A stretch of DNA of 64,000 nt from DATEKX01 sp963726785 (GTDB lineage Bacteria > Acidobacteriota > Blastocatellia > UBA7656): assembly GCA_963726785.1 (NCBI GenBank), contig CAVSDJ010000007.1, positions 930,001 to 994,000 on the forward strand, in the 5' to 3' direction. Made by a program: the position numbers and the translations under genes. The notes beneath the pieces are model-generated. The model saw nothing but the letters and a program-made list of their open reading frames with translations, searched no databases and was not told the origin of the DNA. Within the stretch, counting starts at the first letter, position 1. Each line of letters opens with the position of its first letter. Positions 9,802 through 17,865 of this stretch are shown here, piece by piece.

Positions 9802-9886
9802 GTTCACCGCAGAGGACGCAGAGATTTCGCAGAGAAATTATTAATCTCTGCGCCCCCTCTGTGTCCTCTGCGCCTCTGCGGTGAAC
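9802..9886. repeat. palindromic CGCAGAG-type intergenic repeat, copy 1
   Basis: The element begins GTTCACCGCAGAGGACGCAG and ends with the reverse complement CCTCTGCGGTGAAC, forming a long imperfect hairpin rich in CGCAGAG/CTCTGCG heptamers. A related copy occurs at 31615-31710. It occupies the gap between the DUF4097-like gene and rpmE and could terminate transcription. Confidence 0.85.
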
Positions 9887-9982
9887 CGACTCAAGCAAAA
9901 GAGCCCTCCTTGACAGCCCCACATGCAATCGGTTACATTTAAGTGTTCGATTATGAGAGAAATTCCTGATAGGAGCATGGAC

Positions 9983-10198
9983 GTGAAGCCAGATATTCAT
10001 CCAAAGTACGTGAACTCGACTGTGCACTGCGCGTGCGGCGAGACGTGGCCGACGCGCTCTACAAAACCTGAGATTCGACTTGAAATTTGCTCGAACTGCC
10101 ACCCGTTCTTCACGGGCAAGCAGAAGCTGATAGACACGGCTGGTCGCGTCGAGCGTTTCAATCGCAAATACGGTCGCAAGACAACAACCGAAGCTTAA
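9983..10198 (+). CDS. rpmE: 50S ribosomal protein bL31, zinc-binding form
   Basis: Large-subunit ribosomal protein bL31. The 71-residue product begins KPDIHPKY as in the family and has the four zinc cysteines of the C+ form: a CxC pair in VHCACGETW and a CxxC pair in ICSNCHPFFTGKQ. I chose GTG at 9983 because AGGAG (9971-9975) is 7 bases upstream and the protein then begins at the family position; the ATG at 9977 sits too close to that site. The gene is followed by a folded leader, then DUF1385, prfA and prmC, a conserved order in several phyla. Confidence 0.93.
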   Translation: MKPDIHPKYVNSTVHCACGETWPTRSTKPEIRLEICSNCHPFFTGKQKLIDTAGRVERFNRKYGRKTTTEA

Positions 10199-10212
10199 CT
10201 CATCAACAACCG

Positions 10213-10322
10213 AATATTGGTTGCCGGGTCGCCGGTCGCCTCAACGGGCTGACCGCTCACATTTGAAAGAGCGGTGAGCCGATTGATAGCGAAACATTAA
10301 GCGGCATCCGGCAGCCAATATT
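10213..10322 (+). promoter_or_regulatory. branched RNA-like fold before the DUF1385-prfA-prmC genes
   Basis: An outer 15-bp stem pairs 10213-10227 with 10308-10322 (one G-T wobble) and is followed by a run of T to 10327. Inside lies a 12-position hairpin (10247-10258 with 10269-10280, one mismatch, 10-base loop). It sits between rpmE and the DUF1385 gene on the same strand. It may be the rpmE terminator, a conditional attenuator or leader RNA. No known riboswitch class recognised. Confidence 0.5.
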
Positions 10323-10359
10323 TTTTTGTCAGCAAGACAGCGCAGCCGGGAGGCTCGTT

Positions 10360-11466
10360 ATGAGAGAAGATCAAATCATAGTTGGCGGGCAGGCCGTCAT
10401 CGAAGGCGTAATGATGCGCGCGCCGCATTCTTATGCTGTCGCTGTGCGTCGTCCCGATGGGCAGATTGTCTCTAAGGGCGAGCGGCTCCCTGTGCTTTCG
10501 GATAAATACCCGATCTTGAAACTGCCGGTGCTTCGCGGGTCGGCTGTGCTGATTCATTCAATGATACTCGGCATCAAGGCGCTGAACTTTTCTGCTAACG
10601 TCGTCTTCCACGAAGGAGATGACGAATCAGTCGTCGAAAAAGAAGCCGAGTTGCAGGCGGCGGCTCTCACTTCGGGCATAGCAGCGACAGCGCCCGTAGC
10701 CGTCGCGACGAAGCCAGCCGTCAAAGAGAAAACTGCGAAGAAGACTTCGACCGCAGCCGCAGCAGGCTCGATGATATTCGCCGTAATTTTTAACGTAATT
10801 CTGTTCATCGTGCTGCCGTTGCTGCTGACGAATATGTTGTTCGTCTATTTCGGCGGTGGAACGATTGACGCGCATTCGGCGAGCGGCACATGGTACGCAA
10901 ACTCCTGGGCGTGGCTCAAAGCGGCTCTGCATCCCATCCGCCCGTCCGTCTCTTTCAACCTGGTTGACGGGCTGATACGCATGACGTTCTTCCTCATAAT
11001 GATCACGAGCTTTTCGCTGCTCAGAGACATTCGTCGCGTGTTCGAGTATCACGGCGCAGAGCACAAAGTGGTCTACACATGGGAAGCGGGCGAAGAGTTG
11101 ACTGTTGAGAACGCGCGGCGCAAACGGCGTCAGCATCCGCGATGCGGCACCAGCTTTTTGATGGTGGTGATGCTTGTCTCAATCATCGCGTTCTCGATAG
11201 TGAAATTCGACTCGCTGTTTTTGAACTTTCTCGTGCGCGTGTTGTTGATGCCTGTAGTAGCCGGAGTCTCATACGAGATAATTCGAGCGTCGGCCAATAG
11301 CAGCGCGCAATGGTTCTTCTCGGTCATCACGAGGCCCGGATTATGGCTTCAAAACATCACGACCAAAGAGCCTGACGATTCGCAGTTGGAAGTAGCTATC
11401 TACGCGCTGAAAGAATCGTTAAAACTCGAACCTTCTATAGAGCATGAGCCAGCGCCGCTGGCATGA
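10360..11466 (+). CDS. DUF1385 membrane protein (YqhQ family)
   Basis: A 368-residue protein whose N-terminus IIVGGQAVIEGVMMRAPHSYAVAVR is diagnostic of DUF1385. After a soluble N-terminal part come two hydrophobic helices (about residues 135-165 and 200-225), a cytoplasmic segment with the conserved FEYHGAEHKVV and a Cys in HPRCGTSFL, then a C-terminal hydrophobic pair. The biochemical function of the family is not established. In Firmicutes and other phyla it is linked to prfA/prmC or to growth regulation. The ATG at 10360 has GGGAGG upstream. It is separated from prfA by only 6 bases, so expression is coupled to release-factor synthesis. Confidence 0.9.
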   Translation: MREDQIIVGGQAVIEGVMMRAPHSYAVAVRRPDGQIVSKGERLPVLSDKYPILKLPVLRGSAVLIHSMILGIKALNFSANVVFHEGDDESVVEKEAELQAAALTSGIAATAPVAVATKPAVKEKTAKKTSTAAAAGSMIFAVIFNVILFIVLPLLLTNMLFVYFGGGTIDAHSASGTWYANSWAWLKAALHPIRPSVSFNLVDGLIRMTFFLIMITSFSLLRDIRRVFEYHGAEHKVVYTWEAGEELTVENARRKRRQHPRCGTSFLMVVMLVSIIAFSIVKFDSLFLNFLVRVLLMPVVAGVSYEIIRASANSSAQWFFSVITRPGLWLQNITTKEPDDSQLEVAIYALKESLKLEPSIEHEPAPLA

Positions 11467-11472
11467 GGCAAT

Positions 11473-12549
11473 ATGTTCGACAAACTGGATTCAATCGAAG
11501 AGAAGTACGAAGAGTTGGCACGGGCATTGAGCGACCCCGAAACGCTCACGGATCAGCAGAAGTATACTCGCATAGCAAAGCAGCACCGCGACCTTGAAGA
11601 AGTCGTGGCGAAATACCGCGAGTACAAAGCTCTTGTTCGCGGCATAGGCGAAACAAAAGAGTTGCTCGACGCGGAAGACGACGCGGAAATGTTGCAGCTT
11701 GCGCGCACGGAGTTGGCCGAACTCGAACAGCGTCGCGACACTGTAGAAGCCGAGCTGAAAGTGGCGCTTATTCCCAAAGACCCGAACGACGAAAAGAACG
11801 TCATACTTGAGATTCGAGCGGGCACGGGCGGCGACGAAGCCACGCTCTTTGCAGCCGAGATCATGCGAATGTTCTCGCGCTACGCCGAGCGGCAGAAGTG
11901 GAAAGTGCAGGTTCTGGAAGCTTCTGAATCAGGCATAGGCGGACTCAAAGAGGCGATACTGCTGATCGAAGGCAATAAAGTATACTCAAAGCTGAAGCAC
12001 GAATCGGGCGTTCATCGCGTGCAGCGCGTCCCGCAAACCGAAGCGAGCGGTCGCATACACACTTCGGCCATAACGGTTGCCGTACTGCCGGAAGCCGAAG
12101 AAGTTGATATCAAGATTGACCCGAAAGAACTGCGCATAGATACATTCTGTTCATCAGGTCCGGGCGGCCAGTCGGTCAACACAACTTATTCGGCGGTTCG
12201 CATAACGCATTTGCCGACCAACACTGTGGTCTCGATGCAGGACGAAAAATCTCAGATCAAAAACCGCGAGAAAGCCATGCGAGTCCTGCGTTCGCGCCTG
12301 CTCGAAATGGAGCAGGAGAAGCAACACAATGCAATCGCGAGCGAACGTCGCTCGATGGTAGGCAGCGGTGACCGCTCGGAAAAGATTCGCACTTATAACT
12401 TCAAAGACAATCGCGTGACCGATCATCGTATAGGCTACACAGCGCACCAGCTCGACCTGTTTATGGAAGGCGACATTTCTGAATTGATTGACGCGCTTGT
12501 CGCGCATTACCAGGCCGAAAAGCTCAACGACACCGAAGCTCCCGTATAA
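11473..12549 (+). CDS. prfA: peptide chain release factor 1
   Basis: Class I release factor that recognises UAA and UAG and triggers peptidyl-tRNA hydrolysis. The 358-residue protein has an N-terminal helical domain (residues about 1-100), the codon-reading PxT-type motif within RVPQTEASGRIHTSA (here PQT, as in RF1 rather than SPF of RF2), and the universal GGQ in SSGPGGQSVNTTYSAVRITH, whose glutamine is the methylation target of the next gene product. No frameshift site is present, consistent with RF1. The following gene prmC modifies this protein, and the short spacing points to one operon. Confidence 0.97.
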   Translation: MFDKLDSIEEKYEELARALSDPETLTDQQKYTRIAKQHRDLEEVVAKYREYKALVRGIGETKELLDAEDDAEMLQLARTELAELEQRRDTVEAELKVALIPKDPNDEKNVILEIRAGTGGDEATLFAAEIMRMFSRYAERQKWKVQVLEASESGIGGLKEAILLIEGNKVYSKLKHESGVHRVQRVPQTEASGRIHTSAITVAVLPEAEEVDIKIDPKELRIDTFCSSGPGGQSVNTTYSAVRITHLPTNTVVSMQDEKSQIKNREKAMRVLRSRLLEMEQEKQHNAIASERRSMVGSGDRSEKIRTYNFKDNRVTDHRIGYTAHQLDLFMEGDISELIDALVAHYQAEKLNDTEAPV

Positions 12550-12602
12550 TTTTTGCGATAAGCAAATTGGTATTTCAATCCGCGTTCTGTAATTGAGAAA
12601 CT

Positions 12603-13481
12603 TTGCCTACCATTTCTGAGGCCATTGCCGAAGGCTCGCGCCAGCTTCAATCCTCCAGTGTAGATGAAGCGCGGCGCACGGCTGGCGTGCTGCTGTGTCA
12701 CGTGCTCGGCATTGATCGCACTCGTTTGCTGACGAATTCAGACCAGCAGATTGAGGAATCGAATTATCATTCGTACCTGCAATTGATCGGGCGGCGCGCG
12801 GCGGGCGAGCCTTTGCAGTACATCACTGGTCATCAAGAGTTTTACGGACTCGACTTCATCGTTACACCCGCTGTGCTCATTCCTCGCCCCGAAACGGAAT
12901 TCCTCGTCGAGCAGGTAATCAAGCTCTCCAGCGAATCACACTTAATCGCGCCGCTCATAGTTGATGTGGGCACAGGGTCGGGTTGCATCGCTGTGGCGAT
13001 TGCGACAAGCCGACCGAATGCGAAAGTCATTGCCACTGATGTTTCAACTGCTGCGCTCGCAGTCGCGCAAAAGAACGCAGAACGAAACGGCGTTGGAGGT
13101 CGCATAGAATTTCTCGAAGGCGATTTGTTAGAGCCGCTCGGTCGTAGCAATCTTGAATTGTCGGTTGATATTCTGGCATCGAATCCACCTTATGTAGAAG
13201 AAGGCAGGCCGGAACTGGTTCAACGCGAAGTGCGCGATTGGGAGCCGCACACGGCGCTTTTCGGCGGCGCAGACGGCCTGGATTTTTATCGTCGTTTGCT
13301 CGCAGACGGTTTGAAATATGTGAAGCCCGGCGGCTATCTTATCTGCGAGATAGGGTACACACAACTTGATGCCATAAGCGATATGATAGCCGGGCCATCG
13401 TGGGAGTTGATCGAAGCGACAAGCGACCTGCAAGGCATACCCCGCACGCTCACTGTTCGCAAAGTGTCAGGAAGCCTGTAA
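12603..13481 (+). CDS. prmC: release factor glutamine N5-methyltransferase
   Basis: SAM-dependent enzyme that methylates the GGQ glutamine of release factors. The 292-residue protein has an N-terminal helical substrate-recognition domain (to about residue 95), the SAM-binding motif IVDVGTGSGCIAVA and the catalytic NPPY motif (ASNPPYVEEG). The start is TTG at 12603; no better in-frame ATG lies near the N-terminus expected for the family. It follows prfA by 53 bases, the classical pairing. The downstream 120 bases hold what looks like a coding remnant. Confidence 0.95.
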   Translation: MPTISEAIAEGSRQLQSSSVDEARRTAGVLLCHVLGIDRTRLLTNSDQQIEESNYHSYLQLIGRRAAGEPLQYITGHQEFYGLDFIVTPAVLIPRPETEFLVEQVIKLSSESHLIAPLIVDVGTGSGCIAVAIATSRPNAKVIATDVSTAALAVAQKNAERNGVGGRIEFLEGDLLEPLGRSNLELSVDILASNPPYVEEGRPELVQREVRDWEPHTALFGGADGLDFYRRLLADGLKYVKPGGYLICEIGYTQLDAISDMIAGPSWELIEATSDLQGIPRTLTVRKVSGSL

Positions 13482-13499
13482 GCGGTTCGTTTTATACTG

Positions 13500-13602
13500 T
13501 CGGCAGTCGTCGTACTCTTTCCTCAGCACGAACACAATTGGCAGCGATGTAATGACTCTGCTCGGCGATTGGCTGCAACAGAAGTTGAAAGTGAAGAAGT
13601 GA
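13500..13602 (+). pseudogene. possible 3' coding remnant
   Basis: Between prmC and the next gene, an open frame without a start encodes about 33 residues ending in GDWLQQKLKVKK and a TGA at 13600-13602. The composition is protein-like but no start or Shine-Dalgarno site exists. It could be the tail of a deleted gene or chance. Confidence 0.25.
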
Positions 13603-13605
13603 AAA

Positions 13606-14148
13606 ATGATTTGCGCTCGCATCATCACAGGCCTGTTATTAATCTGCGCGACAGTCGGGTGGGTTGATGGAGCGACTCAAGCGACAACGCAAAGAGCGTT
13701 GCGTATCGCATTGATCGGCTTCGTTGATGGCTCGCTTGCAAACGAACAGGCAACTGTCGCTCTGAGACTCGAAGACGCGCTCGAAGCGGCGCTCAAACGC
13801 GATGTGCGAGTTGCTTTGATTGAGAGAGCGCAGCTTCAACCTGCGCTCTCAGGGATAGGCTACACCGGCTCTATCAACATGACTCGCGGCGAAGCGCGAG
13901 GGATAGGCGCGGCGATTGGCTGCGACTTTTTCATCATAGGCAAGAAAGATGTTTCCACGCGCAGTCAGGCAAAGGGCGAATCGCATGAAGAAGCTCTGGT
14001 CGGTGTGATGATCGTTGATGGTCGCACAGGCGCGCTCGCTGCGTTCGATTTTCTGAGCGAGCGCGCGGCTACGAAAGAAGCTGCGTTCGCCGCTGTGATG
14101 AAAGCGATTGAAGCCCACGCTCAAAACTATGTTGATCTGAATGAATGA
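13606..14148 (+). CDS. secreted CsgG-like domain protein, possibly fused to the next frame
   Basis: A 180-residue protein with an N-terminal signal sequence (ITGLLLICATVGWVDG) and a domain resembling CsgG/LpoB-type periplasmic proteins: a strand RIALIGF, a helix with LEDALEAALKR, VALIERAQLQPALS and a second core IGCDFFIIGK. Such domains build outer-membrane lipoprotein pores or periplasmic cofactors. The frame ends at TGA within a GAATGAATGAATG repeat, and the next frame overlaps by 8 bases and encodes a TonB C-terminal domain lacking its own signal. One base change in the repeat would fuse the two. I suspect a single secreted protein of about 333 residues. Confidence 0.6.
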   Translation: MICARIITGLLLICATVGWVDGATQATTQRALRIALIGFVDGSLANEQATVALRLEDALEAALKRDVRVALIERAQLQPALSGIGYTGSINMTRGEARGIGAAIGCDFFIIGKKDVSTRSQAKGESHEEALVGVMIVDGRTGALAAFDFLSERAATKEAAFAAVMKAIEAHAQNYVDLNE

Positions 14149-14608
14149 ATGCCGCGCTGCGCGCGAGGCGACGAATCAGTCGAACACTGCAAGCTCTGAA
14201 CGAATAGAAGACGTGCCTGACACAGAATCGGCTCTGGGAGCCGGATTCAACTCTCCAGAGTTTTCAAACCGCGTGAAGCCCGAATACACCGACGCAGCCG
14301 ACCGGGCAGACGTCAGCGCAACCGTAGAAGCTGTGGCAGTCTTTCGAGCGAACGGCGAGATTGGAGCAGTAGAGATAACCCGGTGGGCAGGTTTCGGATT
14401 GGATGAATCAGCCCAGGCCGCTATACGCAAGCTCAAATTCAAACCCGCCATGCGCGACGGTCAAGCCATAAGCGTGCGCGCGACTGTGCGCTACAATTTT
14501 CGCCGCACAAACGAGCAGCCTCGCAGACCTGACGAACCTGCCGCGAAGCCTCAAGACCCGCCTGTGCCTGACCTGCGAAAATATTTCAAGCCGGGCTATC
14601 GCCCTTAA
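14141..14608 (+). CDS. TonB C-terminal domain protein, probably 3' part of the preceding gene
   Basis: A 155-residue frame with a TonB C-terminal domain at about residues 45-120 (VEAVAVFRANGEIGAVEITR, DESAQAAIRKLKFKPA, RATVRYNF) and a Pro-rich tail ending YFKPGYRP. TonB-C domains contact outer-membrane receptors from the periplasm, yet this frame has no signal peptide or membrane anchor. It overlaps the preceding signal-bearing gene by 8 bases inside a tetranucleotide repeat, which supports a frameshifted single gene. As annotated it would be stranded in the cytoplasm. Family assignment is firm; independent translation is doubtful. Confidence 0.65.
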   Translation: MNECRAAREATNQSNTASSERIEDVPDTESALGAGFNSPEFSNRVKPEYTDAADRADVSATVEAVAVFRANGEIGAVEITRWAGFGLDESAQAAIRKLKFKPAMRDGQAISVRATVRYNFRRTNEQPRRPDEPAAKPQDPPVPDLRKYFKPGYRP

Positions 14609-16895
14609 TCTCCCTGAAGCGATCATTGCTGTTGTGCGTCGGCAGTGCTTTTCTATCGCTCCGCCATTTCACTTTATGTTCTTTGCAGCGCGGGCGTCTC
14701 GTGGCTCTTCGGGCGAACTTCAATTTGACGCCGCACACTTCGCACTCGCCACCCGCGCGGCGATGCGCCATCAATATCTCGCGCGCGGCCTCATCTTTCT
14801 CTGCTCGCTTTAACTCGGCAAGCTCGCGCGAGAGCCACGCGTCTTCTTCTTTCATTCTAAGCGCGCGTTCTTCGCCTGCCTTCACTTCCGCGTATTGATC
14901 TTCGGTAAGTATCGCCTTCAGCCACAACTGCACATCGCGGCTTGCAAGCGCGAGCCACTGGCCTTTGGGGCTGAAGACTACGGGATGCCAACTGATCTCT
15001 CTGAACCAGAGAGTCTTTATCACGCGCCCCGTAGCCAGTCGCCATATCCTGATCGTCTGCCCAAGGCTTCCGCCCGCCACAAGCTCGCCGTCCGGGCTGA
15101 ACGCTACAGAAGTCACGTCGTTGACGTGTCCTTTGAGGGTCTGCACCTCGCGGCCCGTATCAACTTCCCAAATCTTCACCAGCTTATCTTCGCCGCCCGA
15201 CGCAAGCCACCGCCCATCAGGGCTGAAAGCAAGCGACACAACGCCATAAGTGTGACCTTCAAACGTTCGCACTTCACGCCCGCTCGTCACTTCCCACAGC
15301 TTGATAGTCTTGTCCAGGCTCCCCGACGCGAGCCATCGCCCGTCGGGACTGAAAACAGTCGAGGTCACGGCCTGCCTGTGTCCGATCATCTCTTCGGCTT
15401 CCTGGCCCGTGACCGCGCGCCACAAGCGGACAGTTCGATCATAACCAGCCGAAGCAAGCCATTGCCCATCGGGACTGAATACGACCGCGCACACTTCCGA
15501 ATCGTGCCCCTCCAGTGTGCGAATCTCCTGGCCCGAGTAAACGTCCCACAGCTTGATCGAGCGATCACGGCTGCCTGATGCCAGCCACTGGCTATCGGGG
15601 CTGAAGGCAATCGAGTTAACGCTCGACGTGTGCCCTCTGAGCGATTGGACGGGAATGCCCGTGTCCACTTCCCATATTTTGATCCCTTCGTACAGGAAAC
15701 CTGTGGCGACAAGCTGACCGTCGGGACTGATGGCGACCGAGCGGGCATAATCGCGCGTGTCCATCTCGTACTGCTTATAGAAAAGGTCGTAGATGCCCTT
15801 CAGTTCTTGCTGTATTTGCACGAGCGTTTCCATGAATTGAATACCCGCGCGATAAGATTTAGCGGTCGCCAACTGATCTTCTACAGTTCGAAACACGCTA
15901 GAAATGCTCTGCTGTTTGTCGGGTTTTACGACGACATATTGCTTCAGCAACTCTGCGTCTTGTTTAACCTCGGCTATACGCTCCTGAACCGGTTTCATCA
16001 ACTGATTTAGCAGAGCTTGAACGCGAGGTCGAACCGCGTCGAATACTTGATCGCACCGCGCGCGCTCGAAGTATCGCGGGTCGCCTTTGATGGCAAGCTC
16101 AAGGCTATAGATCGTATCGTCTTCCTGTTCGAGCATCGCGGCGAGGCATGCTTTCTGATAGTAAGCTTCGTATAAATGAGGATTGAGCGCAGTGGCTTCG
16201 TTCAGATGATCGAGGCCCTCTTTGAATCGTTGCTGTATGGCGCACACGATGGCTGCGAAGTAGTGAGCTGCTGCCGATTGCCGCATGTCGTTCGGGCGCG
16301 CGTACTTTGCGGCCTTGCGAAAATATTCCAAAGCATTAGAGAGATTAACCAGATGATAAAGACAGATGTTTGCGATTGAGCGAAGGACTGCGAAGTCTGG
16401 ATAGTTGCGCCGTTCGGCTTCCAGAAAATCGGCGAGCGCCTCTTGATACCAGCCGTTGAGATAAGCTTTTTCGGCGCGGCTGCGATAGGCTCGCGCCTCG
16501 CGCTCGAATTCGGCGAGGCGAATCTCTTGCAGGATGTTGTTAAGCGTATCCTGGTGCAACTCTATCTTCCATACGATGTCGCCCAGGAGCGGGTGAAAAT
16601 CTGCGTTAAGCTGATCAATTCCTCCCGCGAGTTTTGCGAATCCCACTTCTATTCGGTACTGCGACGGAGCAACGGAATAATCCAGCATCGAGCCGAGCGC
16701 GCCCAGTCCCGATTCGATAGCCATTTGATAATCGCTTTTACTGAGATCAACCCGCATCGTGCCTGACATGACGAACGACTCTTCGAGCGTCGCGGTCTGC
16801 CCTCCGAGCGAACGCTCGAAGCTGCGAACCAACTCGCGGTTGCTGAGATAGTCCTGCCAGGTTTCATGACCGAGATAAACTTCCGAAAGTCCCAC
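14586..16895 (-). CDS. TPR and WD40 repeat protein with C-terminal zinc-ribbon-like motif
   Basis: A 769-residue scaffold-type protein. Residues 1-130 are unassigned; about 130-300 contain TPR-like helices (RAEKAYLNGWYQEALADFLEA, GLDHLNEATALNPH), and 300-380 are predicted coiled coil. About 380-680 hold seven WD40 blades (SPDGxWLASGSxDxxIKLWxV), enough for a complete propeller. A basic, charged tail ends with CEVC and a later Cys/His pair near 719-741 that resembles a zinc ribbon. No STAND NTPase, kinase or caspase domain and no signal peptide are present, so a cytoplasmic docking role is likely. Start GTG at 16895 with AAGGAG upstream. It is transcribed alone, divergent from the dioxygenase gene. 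Confidence 0.8.
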   Translation of the reverse strand: MGLSEVYLGHETWQDYLSNRELVRSFERSLGGQTATLEESFVMSGTMRVDLSKSDYQMAIESGLGALGSMLDYSVAPSQYRIEVGFAKLAGGIDQLNADFHPLLGDIVWKIELHQDTLNNILQEIRLAEFEREARAYRSRAEKAYLNGWYQEALADFLEAERRNYPDFAVLRSIANICLYHLVNLSNALEYFRKAAKYARPNDMRQSAAAHYFAAIVCAIQQRFKEGLDHLNEATALNPHLYEAYYQKACLAAMLEQEDDTIYSLELAIKGDPRYFERARCDQVFDAVRPRVQALLNQLMKPVQERIAEVKQDAELLKQYVVVKPDKQQSISSVFRTVEDQLATAKSYRAGIQFMETLVQIQQELKGIYDLFYKQYEMDTRDYARSVAISPDGQLVATGFLYEGIKIWEVDTGIPVQSLRGHTSSVNSIAFSPDSQWLASGSRDRSIKLWDVYSGQEIRTLEGHDSEVCAVVFSPDGQWLASAGYDRTVRLWRAVTGQEAEEMIGHRQAVTSTVFSPDGRWLASGSLDKTIKLWEVTSGREVRTFEGHTYGVVSLAFSPDGRWLASGGEDKLVKIWEVDTGREVQTLKGHVNDVTSVAFSPDGELVAGGSLGQTIRIWRLATGRVIKTLWFREISWHPVVFSPKGQWLALASRDVQLWLKAILTEDQYAEVKAGEERALRMKEEDAWLSRELAELKRAEKDEAAREILMAHRRAGGECEVCGVKLKFARRATRRPRCKEHKVKWRSDRKALPTHNSNDRFREIKGDSPA

Positions 16896-17073
16896 GGTGG
16901 AAAGCTCCTTCGCCAGAACAGCGCAGGCACACTTGTGTAAGAATAGAAGAGATCAGGCCGCGAGTCCAGCCTTAAGTTCCAAGACCGGGTCGCCCCTGCG
17001 GCGCTAAGTTGCTACTATAGATTAAATTCCCTCTAAGGCCGATTTGCTAAATTGAGCTTGGAGAATTGCTGAA

Positions 17074-17853
17074 ATGACGAAGCCTATGCCCGCTATTTTC
17101 TTCGGTCACGGTAATCCGATGAATGCGCTGCAGCGCAATGTTTATACGGAAAGCTGGGCCAGGATTGGAAATGAAATTCCGCGACCGAGTGCCGTGCTCT
17201 GTGTGTCTGCTCACTGGTACATTTCAAGCACTAAAGTAACGGCAATGCCTGCCCCGAGAACGATTCACGATTTTGGCGGCTTCCCGCGAGAGTTATACGA
17301 GGTCGCATATCCCGCGATGGGTGATCCGCCTCTTGCGAGTTGCGTGCAGGCTTTGCTCGCGCCAATCCACGTAGGACGCGACGAGCAGTGGGGCTTAGAT
17401 CATGGTACATGGTCTGTGTTGTGTCACGTCTTCCCCAATGCCGATGTGCCCGTAGTACAACTCAGCATAGACGAAACGCAACCGGCGATATTTCACTACG
17501 AGATCGCGCGGCGGCTCGCGCCCTTGCGCGACGAAGGCGTTTTCATTATCGGCAGCGGCAATCTCGTTCACAACCTGCACACTTATGCATGGGGGCGGCA
17601 TGCGGTTAAGCCTTATGATTGGGCTGTGCGATTCGAGAATCTGGCTCGCGAGCTGATGTTGGCAGGCGACAACGACCCGCTCGTCGCTTATGAAACTTTG
17701 GGGCGTGACGCAATGATGTCGGTTCCCACGCCGGATCATTATTTGCCGTTGCTTTATGTGCTGGCGCTCAGAAGAGAAGGCGAGGCGGTCAGTTTTCCGG
17801 TCGAGGGATTCGATGGAGGCTCGATATCGATGCTCACAGTTCGCATCGGCTGA
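17074..17853 (+). CDS. ygiD: extradiol ring-cleaving dioxygenase, DODA/YgiD type
   Basis: Class III (LigB-superfamily) non-haem iron dioxygenase of 259 residues, related to E. coli YgiD, which opens the ring of L-DOPA at the 4,5 position. The conserved histidines appear in FFGHGNP, SAHWY, IHDFGGFP and LDHGTWSVL, which supply metal ligands and the catalytic base in the family. The physiological substrate in bacteria is not settled. The gene has a GGAG site about 10 bases before ATG 17074, no close partner on its strand, and converges on the GGDEF-EAL gene. Confidence 0.88.
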   Translation: MTKPMPAIFFGHGNPMNALQRNVYTESWARIGNEIPRPSAVLCVSAHWYISSTKVTAMPAPRTIHDFGGFPRELYEVAYPAMGDPPLASCVQALLAPIHVGRDEQWGLDHGTWSVLCHVFPNADVPVVQLSIDETQPAIFHYEIARRLAPLRDEGVFIIGSGNLVHNLHTYAWGRHAVKPYDWAVRFENLARELMLAGDNDPLVAYETLGRDAMMSVPTPDHYLPLLYVLALRREGEAVSFPVEGFDGGSISMLTVRIG

Positions 17854-17865
17854 ACCGAATCATCA

